Part shown: piece after piece, positions 19,532-27,411 of the stretch
Numbering within the stretch: the first letter of the stretch is position 1
Layout of the letters: each line of letters opens with the position of its first letter
Assembly (NCBI RefSeq): GCF_014202435.1
Contig: NZ_JACHGU010000005.1
Coordinates: 248,001-312,000 of the forward strand
Source: Pseudoxanthomonas broegbernensis
GTDB taxonomy: Bacteria; Pseudomonadota; Gammaproteobacteria; Xanthomonadales; Xanthomonadaceae
Length of the DNA: 64,000 nucleotides
Reading direction: 5' to 3'
The notes under the pieces: generated by a model
What the model was told of the DNA's origin: nothing
The model's database searches: none
The model's input: the letters and a program-made list of their open reading frames with translations, nothing else
Position numbers and translations under genes: made by a program

Positions 19532-20344
19532 TCAGGCGGTGAGGGCGATCTCCCGCGATGGCGCGGCGACGGCCGCCGCCTCGGCCAGCGCGGCGCCGAC
19601 CAGGATCACGCCCGGATCGCCGGCGACGCAGGCACCGGCGGCCTGCGCCAGCCGGTCGAGGCGGGTGTGCATGCAGCGCTCGCCCGGCTGGCTGGCCGCC
19701 TGCACCAGGGCCACGGGGGTGTCGCCCGGCAGGTGGCGCAGCAGGCCGCGGGCGATCGCACCGATGCGGGCCATGCCCATGTAGATGGCCAGGGTGGTGC
19801 CGCTGCGCGCCAGCGCCCCCCAGTCCGGCTCGCCGTGGTCGGCGGTGTGGGCGGTGACGAAGGTGATGCCGTGGCAGTGCGCGCGATGGGTGAGCGATAC
19901 CCCCAGCGCGGCGGCGGCGGCGAAGGCGGCGCTGATGCCGTTGACGATGCGCACCGGCACCCCGGCCGCGCGCAGGAACGCGATCTCCTCGCCGGCGCGG
20001 CCGAACATCAGCGCATCGCCGCCCTTGACCCGGACCACGCGCAGGCCCTGCAGCGCGTAGCGGCGCATCAGCCGGCAGATGAAGGCCTGCGGGGTGGAGC
20101 GGCAGCCGCCGCGCTTGCCCACCCGCACCACCCGCGCGCGCGGGGCGAGGCTGGCGATGTCCGGGTCGACCAGTTCGTCCAGCAGCAGCACCTCGGCCGC
20201 GGCCAGCGCGCGCACCGCCTTGAGCGTGAGCAGTTCCAGGTCGCCGGGGCCGGCGGACAGCAGCACCACCTCGGCCGGGATGCGGCGCGGGGCGCAGGCG
20301 TCATCATGCGGTTCGGTCGCCATCGATGCCTCGGTCGGATTCAT
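19532..20344 (-). CDS. cobA: Uroporphyrinogen-III C-methyltransferase
   Basis: A 270-residue SUMT enzyme that methylates uroporphyrinogen III to precorrin-2 on the way to siroheme, the cofactor of NirB. Visible motifs are VVLLSAGPGDLELLTLKAVRAL at the start (VxLVGAGPGDxxLLTxxA pattern), VRVKGGDALMFGRAGEE and the GISAAFAAAAALGVSLTHR region. The ATG at 20344 overlaps the stop of the upstream nasA remnant (ATGA); an internal ATG at 20323 is also possible. It has no CysG-type dehydrogenase/ferrochelatase domain, so those steps must be encoded elsewhere. Confidence 0.9.
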   Translation of the reverse strand: MNPTEASMATEPHDDACAPRRIPAEVVLLSAGPGDLELLTLKAVRALAAAEVLLLDELVDPDIASLAPRARVVRVGKRGGCRSTPQAFICRLMRRYALQGLRVVRVKGGDALMFGRAGEEIAFLRAAGVPVRIVNGISAAFAAAAALGVSLTHRAHCHGITFVTAHTADHGEPDWGALARSGTTLAIYMGMARIGAIARGLLRHLPGDTPVALVQAASQPGERCMHTRLDRLAQAAGACVAGDPGVILVGAALAEAAAVAAPSREIALTA

Positions 20345-21825
20345 GGGCGGGTCCGGCGCGGGATGTCGGCCGGCACGGCGAAGGCGGCCAGCCGCGGCCC
20401 GTGCCAGGCCTGGCCTGCCAGGGCGGCGCGCAGCAGCGGCTCGCCGCCGCCGGGCTGGGCATCGGCCCAGAGCAGGCCATCGATGAAATCGCCGCGCCAG
20501 GCCACGCGCTTGAGCAGGCCCCGGCGCGCATCGCGGTGTTCGAGCGCATCCGCGCCCGGGGCCAGGGCCAGCGCGCGGTCCAGCGCCGCCAGCCATTGGG
20601 CCGGCATCGCGTCGGCCGAGGCCGCGCGCAGCACCAGCCAGGCGCTGCCGTCGCCCTCGGAAGAGGCGGGCCGCAGCGAGATGTTTGCATAGCCGCAGTC
20701 CCGCAGCAGCGGTTGCAGCGCCGCGCGCATGGCCGGCGCGTCGCCGCGGCGGGCGGCCAGCAGGTGCCAGCGCAGGCCGGCCGGTTCCACCCGCACCGCC
20801 GCGTGCTCGAATCCGGGCGGGCAGGCGCACGCCTCCTCGGGCGGGCCGCCGGCCGGGTCGTCGTCGCCACGCTCGGGGCCATGGACGGCCGCGAACACGA
20901 TGCCCGAGCCGACTTCGCCCGAGGTTTCCAGCGGCAGCACCCACTCGCCCCGCTTGCCGGCGATGCGCACCAGTCCGCCGTCCGCCAGGCCGCGGCGGAC
21001 GGCATCGTCCGGATGCATGCGCAGGACGGAGTGCGTGGCCGGCGCCTGCCCGGTGCGCGCCGGGCCGAGGGAGCCGTCGCGCAGGCGGCCGGTGAGCAGG
21101 CGCAGCGGAAAGCGCGCCGAGGTCGGCTCGGCCGCCGGCCGGTATCCGACCGGATCGAAGCGGTGGACCTGATCGGCGGACAGGGCGTGCGCGTCCCGCG
21201 TCGCGGCCATGGCACCGGCCCCGGGTGCGCGCGACGCGTCGAAGCCGCCGGCCAAGGAATGCAGGCCGGTGCCGGGCCGGCCGAGCTGGCCGGTGGCCAG
21301 GTGCAGGTGATGCAGCGCGCGGAGGCCGTCGCTGCCGTGCGCCGGCCGGACCAGGCCGCCGCCGTAGAGCGAAAGCGCCGCCGGGCTGCGGCCGAACCAT
21401 TCTGCCGCGGCGATCAGGTCGGTGGCGGGAATGCCGCAGATCCCGGCCGCCGTGCGCGGGCTGCAGTCGCGCAGCACCCGCTTGAGGGCGGCGAAGCCGG
21501 TGGTGCGCGCGGCGATGAAGTCCTGGGCAAGCAGCCCTTCCCAGACCAGGTGGTGGAGCATGCCGTTGAACAGGGCCACGTCGGTGCCCGGCTGGATCGC
21601 CAGGTGCAGGTCGGCCCGCGCGGCGGTGGCGGTGCGGCGCGGGTCGACCACGATCCAGCGCACCTGCCCGTCGCCCGCCCGGGCCGCTTGCAGCCGCCGC
21701 AAGGGCGTCGGGTGCGCGCAGGCGGCATCGCTGCCGGCGAACAGCACCAGCCCGGCACGTTCCGGGCCGTCGGCGCGGGAAGCAGCGCCCTGCCGATGCG
21801 GTCCGGGGCCGCCGCTGCCGTCCAT
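20341..21825 (-). pseudogene. nasA: Truncated assimilatory nitrate reductase (NasA-like molybdopterin oxidoreductase)
   Basis: A 494-codon frame that aligns with the middle and C-terminal part of NasA-type molybdopterin oxidoreductases. It starts at the equivalent of 'DLVLFVGSNAAWCHP' (here GLVLFAGSDAACAHP) and runs through WIVVDPRRTATAARADLHL, ATGQLGRPGTG and the MopB dinucleotide-binding region (LLTGRLRD...HPDDAVRRGLADG). The N-terminal [4Fe-4S] domain and first Mo-cofactor segment, expected to be about 150 residues, are absent, and no BFD-like [2Fe-2S] end is seen. Its ATG overlaps the nirD stop and its stop overlaps the cobA start, so coupling has survived. It cannot be a normal nitrate reductase. 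Either it is a decaying remnant kept for polarity, or a repurposed cofactor-binding protein. Confidence 0.7.
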
Positions 21826-22190
21826 CAGGCGGCCTCCGCCGGTGCCTCGGCGTCGGCCCGCGCCGCCGGCCGCAGCGACAGCCACACCTCGCCGTCGCGC
21901 ACCTGTACCGGGTAGCGGCGCGCGCAGCCCGCGTCCGGGGCGCAGGCCAGGCCGCTATCGAGCCGGATGTTCCAGCCATGCAGCGGGCAGGTCACGGTGT
22001 CGCCGCTGACGATGCCTTGCGACAGCGGCCCGCCCTTGTGCGGGCAGCGGTCGGCCAGTGCGAACACGCGCGCGGCGGCGGGCCGGAACAGGGCGATGTC
22101 CGCGTCCTGCGCGCGCCTGAGCACGCGCGACCCGAGCAGGGGGATGTCCTCGACGGCGCACACGCGCACCCAGGCTTCGGTTGCGGTCAT
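21825..22190 (-). CDS. nirD: Nitrite reductase small subunit (Rieske-like)
   Basis: A 121-residue NirD-type protein: WVRVCAVEDIPLLGSRVL at the start and a Rieske [2Fe-2S] pair CPHKGGPLSQG and CPLHGWNIRLDSG (C-x-H ... C-x2-H) near residues 50 and 70. It partners NirB to reduce nitrite to ammonium with NAD(P)H in the cytoplasm. It begins 2 bases after nirB; its stop overlaps the start of the truncated nasA. Confidence 0.9.
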   Translation of the reverse strand: MTATEAWVRVCAVEDIPLLGSRVLRRAQDADIALFRPAAARVFALADRCPHKGGPLSQGIVSGDTVTCPLHGWNIRLDSGLACAPDAGCARRYPVQVRDGEVWLSLRPAARADAEAPAEAA

Positions 22191-22192
22191 GG

Positions 22193-24664
22193 TCAGTCCT
22201 CCAGGGCCAAGGCGATCTGCCGGTCCGCCTTGGGCGGAGCCAGCGTCAGCGGGGTGTATTCGCGGGCCTGGGTGCCGGCGATGCGCGCCGCCCACGGGTC
22301 GGGCAGGCCCTCCAGCGCGTAGAGCAGCCGCTCGTACAGGGCGCGGCGGCTGTCGGCGTCCTCCACCACCTTCTGCTTGACGTGGTCCAGGCCCACGCGC
22401 TCGATGTAGTGCACGGTGCGGTCCAGGTAGTAGGCCTCCTCGCGGTAGAGCTGCAGGAACGCGCCCACGTGTTCCTTCACTTCGGCGGCGGTCTTCACCT
22501 TTGCCAGGAAGCGGGCGACCTCGGTCTTGATGCCGCCGTTGCCGCCGACGTGGATCTCCCAGCCCGAGTCCACCGCGATGATGCCCACGTCCTTGATGCC
22601 CGACTCGGCGCAGTTGCGCGGGCAGCCGGACACGGCCAGCTTGACCTTGTGCGGGCTCCACATGTTGGCCAGCATCGTCTCCAGCGCGATGCCCATGCCG
22701 GTGCTGTCCTGGGTGCCGAAGCGGCAGAACTCGCTGCCCACGCAGGTCTTCACCGTGCGGATGGACTTGCCGTAGGCGTGGCCGGAGTTCATGCCCAGGT
22801 CGCGCCAGACCTCCACCAGGTCTTCCTTCTTCACCCCCAGCAGGTCGATGCGCTGGCCGCCGGTGACCTTGACCATGGGGATGGCGTACTTGTCGGCCAC
22901 GTCGGCGATGCGGCGCAGCTCGGACGGGTTGGTCACCCCGCCCTTCATCTGCGGGATCACCGAGAACGTGCCGTCCTTCTGGATGTTGGCGTGGGCGCGC
23001 TCGTTGATGAAGCGGCTCTGCGGGTCGTCCACCGCCTCGCGCGGCCAGGTGGAGATCAGGTAGTAGTTGATCGCCGGGCGGCAGGTGGCGCAGCCGTTGG
23101 GCGTGCGCCATTCCATGAAGGCGTAGGCCTGGGCGTGGCTGACCAGGCGGTGCTCGCCGATGGCGCGGCGCACCTGGGCATGGGTGCGGTCGGTGCAGCC
23201 GCACACCGCCTTGGTCTTGGGCGTCTCCTGAAAGTTGGAGCCCAGGCAGTTCATCAGGATCTGCTCCACCAGGCCGGTGCACGAGCCGCACGAACTGGCC
23301 GCCTTGGTGTGCTTCTTCACCTCGTCCACGGTGAACAGGCCCTGCTCGCGCACCGCCTTGACGATGGTGCCCTTGCACACGCCGTTGCAGCCGCAGACCT
23401 CGTCGCCGTCGGCCATGCTCGCGGCGCGGTCCTGGCCGCCGGTGCCCGAGTCGCCCAGCGCGGTCTGGCCGAACACCAGGGTGTCGCGGCGCGCGTCGAT
23501 GCTGGCGCCGTCCTTGATCTGCTTGAAGTACCAGGCGCCGTCGCCGGTGTCGCCGTACAGGCAGGCGCCCACGAGCTTGTCGTCCTTGATCACCAGCTTC
23601 TTGTACAGGCCGCCGGCCGGGTCGGAGAGCACGATCTCCTCGGCGCCCTCCCCGCCCATGAACTCGCCGGCGGAGAACAGGTCGATGCCGGTGACCTTGA
23701 GCTTGGTCGAGGACACCGAACCGGCGTAGATGCCGATGCCGTAGGTGGCCAGGTGGTTGGCGCAGATCCTGGCCTGCTCGAACAGCGGCGCGACCAGGCC
23801 GTAGGCGATGCCGCGGTGGCTGGCGCACTCGCCCACCGCGTACACGCGCGGGTCGTAGGTCTGCAGGGTGTCGTCGACCACGATGCCGCGGTTGCAGTGG
23901 ATGCCGGCGGCCTGGGCCAGGGCGGCGTTGGGGCGGATGCCGGCGGCCATCACCACCAGGTCGGCGGGGATTTCCCCGCCGTCGGAGAAGCGCACCGCGG
24001 CGACCCTCCCGGTCTCGTCGCCGAGGATCTCGGTGGTGGAGGTGCCCAGGCGGAAGTCCAGGCCGCGCTGCGCCAGCGACTTCTCCAGCAGCGCGCCGGC
24101 CACCGGGTCGAGCTGGCGCTCCAGCAGCCAGCCAGCCAGGTGGACCACGGTCACGTCCATGCCGCGCAGCTTCAGGCCGTTGGCCGCCTCCAGCCCGAGC
24201 AGGCCGCCGCCGATCACCACCGCGCGCTTCTTCACCTTGGCGGCGTCGATCATCGCCTGGGTGTCGTGGATGTCGCGGTAGCCGATCACCCCTTCGAGGC
24301 CGTTCCCGGGAATCGGCAGGATGAAGGGCACCGAGCCGGTGGCCAGCAGCAGGCGGTCGTACTCGGCCTGCGTACCGTCGGCGGCGACCACCCTGCGCCG
24401 TGCGCGGTCGATCCGCACGACCTCCTTGCCCAGGTGCAGGACGATGCCGTTGTCCGCGTACCAGGACAGCGGGTTGAGCACGATCTCGTCGAAGGTCTGC
24501 TCGCCGGCCAGCACCGGCGAGAGCAGGATGCGGTTGTAGTTGGGATGCGGCTCGGCGCCGAAAACGGTGATCTCGTACATGTCCGGCACCAGCTTCAGCA
24601 GCTCTTCGAGCGTGCGGATGCCGGCCATTCCGTTGCCCACCACCACCAGTCGCGGCTTGCCCAT
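22193..24664 (-). CDS. nirB: NAD(P)H-dependent nitrite reductase, large subunit
   Basis: An 823-residue siroheme nitrite reductase reducing nitrite to ammonium. Order of domains: FAD/NAD(P)H domain (residues 1-about 400, VVGNGMAGIRTLEE and VIGGGLLGLEAANGL), BFD-like [2Fe-2S] region with four cysteines (CGCNGVCKG ... SCGSC), a second CxC cluster region (CGCTDRTHAQ), and the siroheme/[4Fe-4S] domain with TCVGSEFCRFG and SGCPRNCAES near residues 640-685. Length fits the family. It heads a tight operon with nirD, the nasA remnant, cobA and nirC. No FNR box close enough to its start was found, which suits an assimilatory rather than oxygen-regulated role. Confidence 0.95.
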   Translation of the reverse strand: MGKPRLVVVGNGMAGIRTLEELLKLVPDMYEITVFGAEPHPNYNRILLSPVLAGEQTFDEIVLNPLSWYADNGIVLHLGKEVVRIDRARRRVVAADGTQAEYDRLLLATGSVPFILPIPGNGLEGVIGYRDIHDTQAMIDAAKVKKRAVVIGGGLLGLEAANGLKLRGMDVTVVHLAGWLLERQLDPVAGALLEKSLAQRGLDFRLGTSTTEILGDETGRVAAVRFSDGGEIPADLVVMAAGIRPNAALAQAAGIHCNRGIVVDDTLQTYDPRVYAVGECASHRGIAYGLVAPLFEQARICANHLATYGIGIYAGSVSSTKLKVTGIDLFSAGEFMGGEGAEEIVLSDPAGGLYKKLVIKDDKLVGACLYGDTGDGAWYFKQIKDGASIDARRDTLVFGQTALGDSGTGGQDRAASMADGDEVCGCNGVCKGTIVKAVREQGLFTVDEVKKHTKAASSCGSCTGLVEQILMNCLGSNFQETPKTKAVCGCTDRTHAQVRRAIGEHRLVSHAQAYAFMEWRTPNGCATCRPAINYYLISTWPREAVDDPQSRFINERAHANIQKDGTFSVIPQMKGGVTNPSELRRIADVADKYAIPMVKVTGGQRIDLLGVKKEDLVEVWRDLGMNSGHAYGKSIRTVKTCVGSEFCRFGTQDSTGMGIALETMLANMWSPHKVKLAVSGCPRNCAESGIKDVGIIAVDSGWEIHVGGNGGIKTEVARFLAKVKTAAEVKEHVGAFLQLYREEAYYLDRTVHYIERVGLDHVKQKVVEDADSRRALYERLLYALEGLPDPWAARIAGTQAREYTPLTLAPPKADRQIALALED

Positions 24665-25009
24665 CGGTCGGTTCCCATCCTGCGTGTGCGGTCGTGTCGG
24701 CAGGTCCTACGCAACGGCCGTGCCAACTTCGCGCATGCGCGGCGGCGCGGCGCGCGAGCCTTTGCGCCCAAGGGGTTCGCGAGATTGCGGCGGCGGTGCG
24801 CGGCCGCGGCGGCTGGCCATGCGGGGGACCGCCCGCACCGTGCAGGTGCACCGGCGCACTCCCGTTGTGCATTGCAGCGAAGGCATCGGCATCCGCGCCG
24901 GCTTGCCGCGGCGCGCGCGCCCCTCACCTTGCTGAAGGCGGCGGAGGCGACCGCGGCGGATTGACCCACGTCAATGACGCTGGTCCGAGGCGGCCCCTAG
25001 CCTGTCCGC
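24665..25009 (+). other. Divergent nirB/hemN intergenic region
   Basis: 345 bases between two divergent genes. Apart from the FNR-type palindrome at its hemN end (24961-24974) and the hemN -10-like TAGCCT, no gene, RNA or repeat could be recognised. The nirB promoter must lie here but no convincing hexamer pair was found. Confidence 0.6.
24961..24974 (+). promoter_or_regulatory. FNR-type box before hemN (perfect palindrome)
   Basis: TTGAC-CCAC-GTCAA is a perfect inverted repeat of the Fnr/Anr type. Its centre (24967.5) is 41.5 bases before 25009, next to the hemN ATG at 25010. A TAGCCT hexamer at 24998-25003 sits where a class II FNR -10 should be. It lies 297 bases from nirB and is assigned to hemN-fnr. 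Confidence 0.8.
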
Positions 25010-26410
25010 ATGGCCAGCCTATCCACCGCCCTGTTCGACCCCGACCTGCTCCGGCGCTACGACGTGCCGGGGCCGCGCTACACCTCCTACCCGACCGCGC
25101 CGCAGTTCTCGCCCGGCTTCGGCGAGGCGGACCTGCGCAGGATGGCCGAGGCCACCAACGGCGACCCGATCCCGCGCCCGCTGTCGCTGTACGTGCACAT
25201 CCCGTTCTGCACCAGCCCGTGCTTCTACTGCGGCTGCAACCGCATCATCACCCGCGACACCGCGCGCGGCGAGGCCTACCTGACCCGCCTGTACCGCGAG
25301 ATCGGGATGATGTCGGCGCTGTTCGACCGCGACCGCGAGGTGGTGCAGTTGCACTTCGGCGGCGGCACGCCCAACTTCCTCTCGCCGGCGCAACTGGCCG
25401 AGACCGTGGACGTGATGCGCCGCCACTTCCACCTGGCCCGCGACGCGCACCTGGACTGCTCGATCGAGCTGGACCCGCGCTTCGTCTCGCCCGGGGAGAT
25501 CGGCCAGCTCGCCGAGGCCGGCTTCAACCGCACCAGCCTGGGCGTGCAGGACTTCGACCCGGCGGTGCAGGAGGCGGTCAACCGCATCCAGAGCGTGGAG
25601 CAGACCGTGGCGGTGATCCACGCCTGCCGCGCGTACGGCATGCGCTCGGTCAACGTGGACCTGATCTACGGCCTGCCGCGGCAGACCCTGGCCGGCTTCG
25701 ACCGCACCCTGGACGCGGCCCTGGACGCGCGCCCGGACCGCTTCGCCATCTACAGCTACGCGCACCTGCCCGCGCTGTTCCGCCCGCAGCGCCGCATCCG
25801 CGACGAGGAGCTGCCCGCCCCCGAGGTCAAGCTGGCCCTGCTGCAGCGGGCGATCGACCGCCTGGACCAGGCCGGCTACGTCTACATCGGCATGGACCAC
25901 TTCGCCCTGCCCGGCGACGACCTGGCCATCGCCCAGGCCCGCGGCGGCCTGCACCGCAACTTCATGGGCTACACCACCTGCGCCGACAGCGACCTGGTCG
26001 GCCTGGGGGTGAGCGCGATCAGCCACGTCGGCGAGAGCTTCAGCCAGAACCCGCGCGACCTGCACAGTTGGGAGCAGGCCATCGACGACGGCCGCCTGCC
26101 GGTATGGCGCGGCATGCGCATGAGCCAGGACGACGTGCTGCGCGCGGACGTGATCCAGCAGTTGATGTGCCACGGCGAACTGGACTTCGAGGCGGTCGGG
26201 CGGCGCCACGTCATCGACTTCCGCGAGTACTTCGCCGACGCCATGCAGCGGCTGGCCGTGCTGGCCGACGACGGCCTGGTGGAACTGAGCGCGGCCGGGC
26301 TGCGCGCCACTTCCCGGGGCAAGCTGCTGCTGCGTATCATAGCCATGTGCTTCGACCGCTACCTGCCCCGATCCGCGCCTGCGCCCACGCAGTTCTCGCG
26401 TACCGTCTGA
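25010..26410 (+). CDS. hemN: Oxygen-independent coproporphyrinogen III oxidase
   Basis: A 466-residue radical-SAM enzyme that decarboxylates coproporphyrinogen III to protoporphyrinogen IX without oxygen. The iron-sulfur/SAM site is C-x3-C-x2-C-x-C in IPFCTSPCFYCGCN near residues 65-75; the upstream GPRYTSYPTAPQF and downstream HFGGGTPNFLS and DLIYGLPRQT are HemN-specific. Length matches true HemN (about 457) rather than HemW. No ribosome-binding site precedes the ATG, in keeping with a possibly leaderless mRNA. It is followed 19 bases later by fnr. Confidence 0.93.
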   Translation: MASLSTALFDPDLLRRYDVPGPRYTSYPTAPQFSPGFGEADLRRMAEATNGDPIPRPLSLYVHIPFCTSPCFYCGCNRIITRDTARGEAYLTRLYREIGMMSALFDRDREVVQLHFGGGTPNFLSPAQLAETVDVMRRHFHLARDAHLDCSIELDPRFVSPGEIGQLAEAGFNRTSLGVQDFDPAVQEAVNRIQSVEQTVAVIHACRAYGMRSVNVDLIYGLPRQTLAGFDRTLDAALDARPDRFAIYSYAHLPALFRPQRRIRDEELPAPEVKLALLQRAIDRLDQAGYVYIGMDHFALPGDDLAIAQARGGLHRNFMGYTTCADSDLVGLGVSAISHVGESFSQNPRDLHSWEQAIDDGRLPVWRGMRMSQDDVLRADVIQQLMCHGELDFEAVGRRHVIDFREYFADAMQRLAVLADDGLVELSAAGLRATSRGKLLLRIIAMCFDRYLPRSAPAPTQFSRTV

Positions 26411-26429
26411 ACCGCCCGGAGCGGACGGG

Positions 26430-27185
26430 ATGAGTTCCGGCGTCGTCTTCCCGCGCACGGATGCCAGCATCCTGGCCGATGACGGCGATGCCCTGAATTT
26501 CTGCTCCACCTGCGCGTTCTCGCAGGCGTGCCTGTCCGAGGGCATGGACAAGGCCTCGCTGATGGACCTGCACGTGCTGGTCGAGCACGTCGGCCCGCTC
26601 AAGCCCGGCGACCACGTGTTCCGCGAGGGCGACCGCTTCGACGCGATCGCCGCGGTGCGCGCCGGCACGGTCAAGACCTACGTCACCGACCGCGACGGGC
26701 GCGAGCAGGTGCTGGGCTTCCACCTGCCCGGCGAGGTGATCGGCCTCAACGCGATCCACGGCGAGCACTACCCGTGCAACGCGGTGGCCCTGGACACGGT
26801 GATGCTGTGCCGGTTCTCGTTCCCGCGCATCGCCCTGCTGGCCACCCGCCTGCCCAACCTGCAGCAGCAGTTGTTCCGGCTGATGAGCCGCGACATCGGC
26901 GTGGCCTCGCTGTTCGCCGGCGACCATTCGGCCGACGAGCGCATGGCCGCGTTCCTGATAGGCCTGTCGCGGCGCCTGGCCTCGCGCGGGTTCTCGCCGC
27001 GCCGCTTCCAGTTGACCATGTCGCGCACCGACATCGCCAACTACCTGCGCCAGGCGCCGGAGACGGTGAGCCGGGTGCTGCGCCGGTTCGAGCGCGACGG
27101 CCTGGTGCAGATCAAGCAGCGCGACGTGGAGATCGTGGACCTGCCGCGCCTGGAGGCTATCGCGTTGGCGGTGCTGCGGCACTAG
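26430..27185 (+). CDS. fnr: Fnr/Anr-type oxygen-sensing transcription regulator
   Basis: A 251-residue Crp/Fnr-family regulator. Three N-terminal cysteines C25, C28 and C34 (FCSTCAFSQAC) and C116 (HYPCNAV) give the four ligands of an oxygen-labile [4Fe-4S] cluster, in the C-x2-C-x5-C...C arrangement of FNR. The cyclic-nucleotide-like sensor domain spans about 45-165. The C-terminal helix-turn-helix has SRTDIANYL and the recognition helix PETVSRVLRRF, with the E-x2-S-R residues that read TTGAT/TTGAC half-sites. Eight matching boxes lie within the next 14 kb, so it probably controls this island and, through the hemN box, itself. Confidence 0.93.
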   Translation: MSSGVVFPRTDASILADDGDALNFCSTCAFSQACLSEGMDKASLMDLHVLVEHVGPLKPGDHVFREGDRFDAIAAVRAGTVKTYVTDRDGREQVLGFHLPGEVIGLNAIHGEHYPCNAVALDTVMLCRFSFPRIALLATRLPNLQQQLFRLMSRDIGVASLFAGDHSADERMAAFLIGLSRRLASRGFSPRRFQLTMSRTDIANYLRQAPETVSRVLRRFERDGLVQIKQRDVEIVDLPRLEAIALAVLRH

Positions 27186-27196
27186 CCACCCGCGCC

Positions 27197-27272
27197 TTTG
27201 CAGGAGCGGCCTTGGCCGCGTGGCCATCGCCGCGGACCGGGAACGCCCCCCCGCGCCCCAGGGCGCTCCTCC
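27197..27272. repeat. Inverted pair of REP-like elements
   Basis: A plus-strand copy (27197-27225: TTTGCAGGAGCGGCCTTGGC...) and a minus-strand copy (27250-27272: GGAGCGCCCTGGGGCGC read in reverse) face each other between fnr and norB. Each contains a short GC-rich stem. The 'TGCAGGAGC' head recurs at 29821 and 60451, marking an intergenic repeat family. Confidence 0.6.
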
Positions 27273-27339
27273 GTGGAGCAACTCCGTCGTGCGTAGAGGC
27301 GGCCAACGGCCGTGCCCCGGGGGGCGGTCGCGGCGCGGC

Positions 27340-27353
27340 TTGACCTGGGTCAT
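27340..27353 (+). promoter_or_regulatory. FNR-type box before norB
   Basis: TTGAC-CTGG-GTCAT, one mismatch from a perfect dyad. 58 bases separate it from the norB ATG. A GAACAT hexamer at 27376-27381 is placed for a class II promoter with a start near 27388. Confidence 0.75.
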
Positions 27354-27411
27354 GGAGGCCCGGACGGCGCCCGCCGAACATGCAGGCGTTCTCCACACCG
27401 AGCGATACGCC

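Noticed and set aside
24665-24960. Riboswitch or NasR-type leader before nirB
   Set aside because: The sequence is GC-rich with several weak dyads but no known leader motif or clear terminator hairpin with a U-run.
22181-24964. A 927-codon open frame on the plus strand opposite nirB
   Set aside because: nirB on the minus strand has full domain matches; in very GC-rich DNA the opposite strand stays open by codon bias. The antisense product has no sensible motifs.
24961-24974. The FNR box as a nirB regulator
   Set aside because: It is 297 bases from the nirB start and exactly placed for hemN; nirB control by this site cannot be excluded but is not supported.
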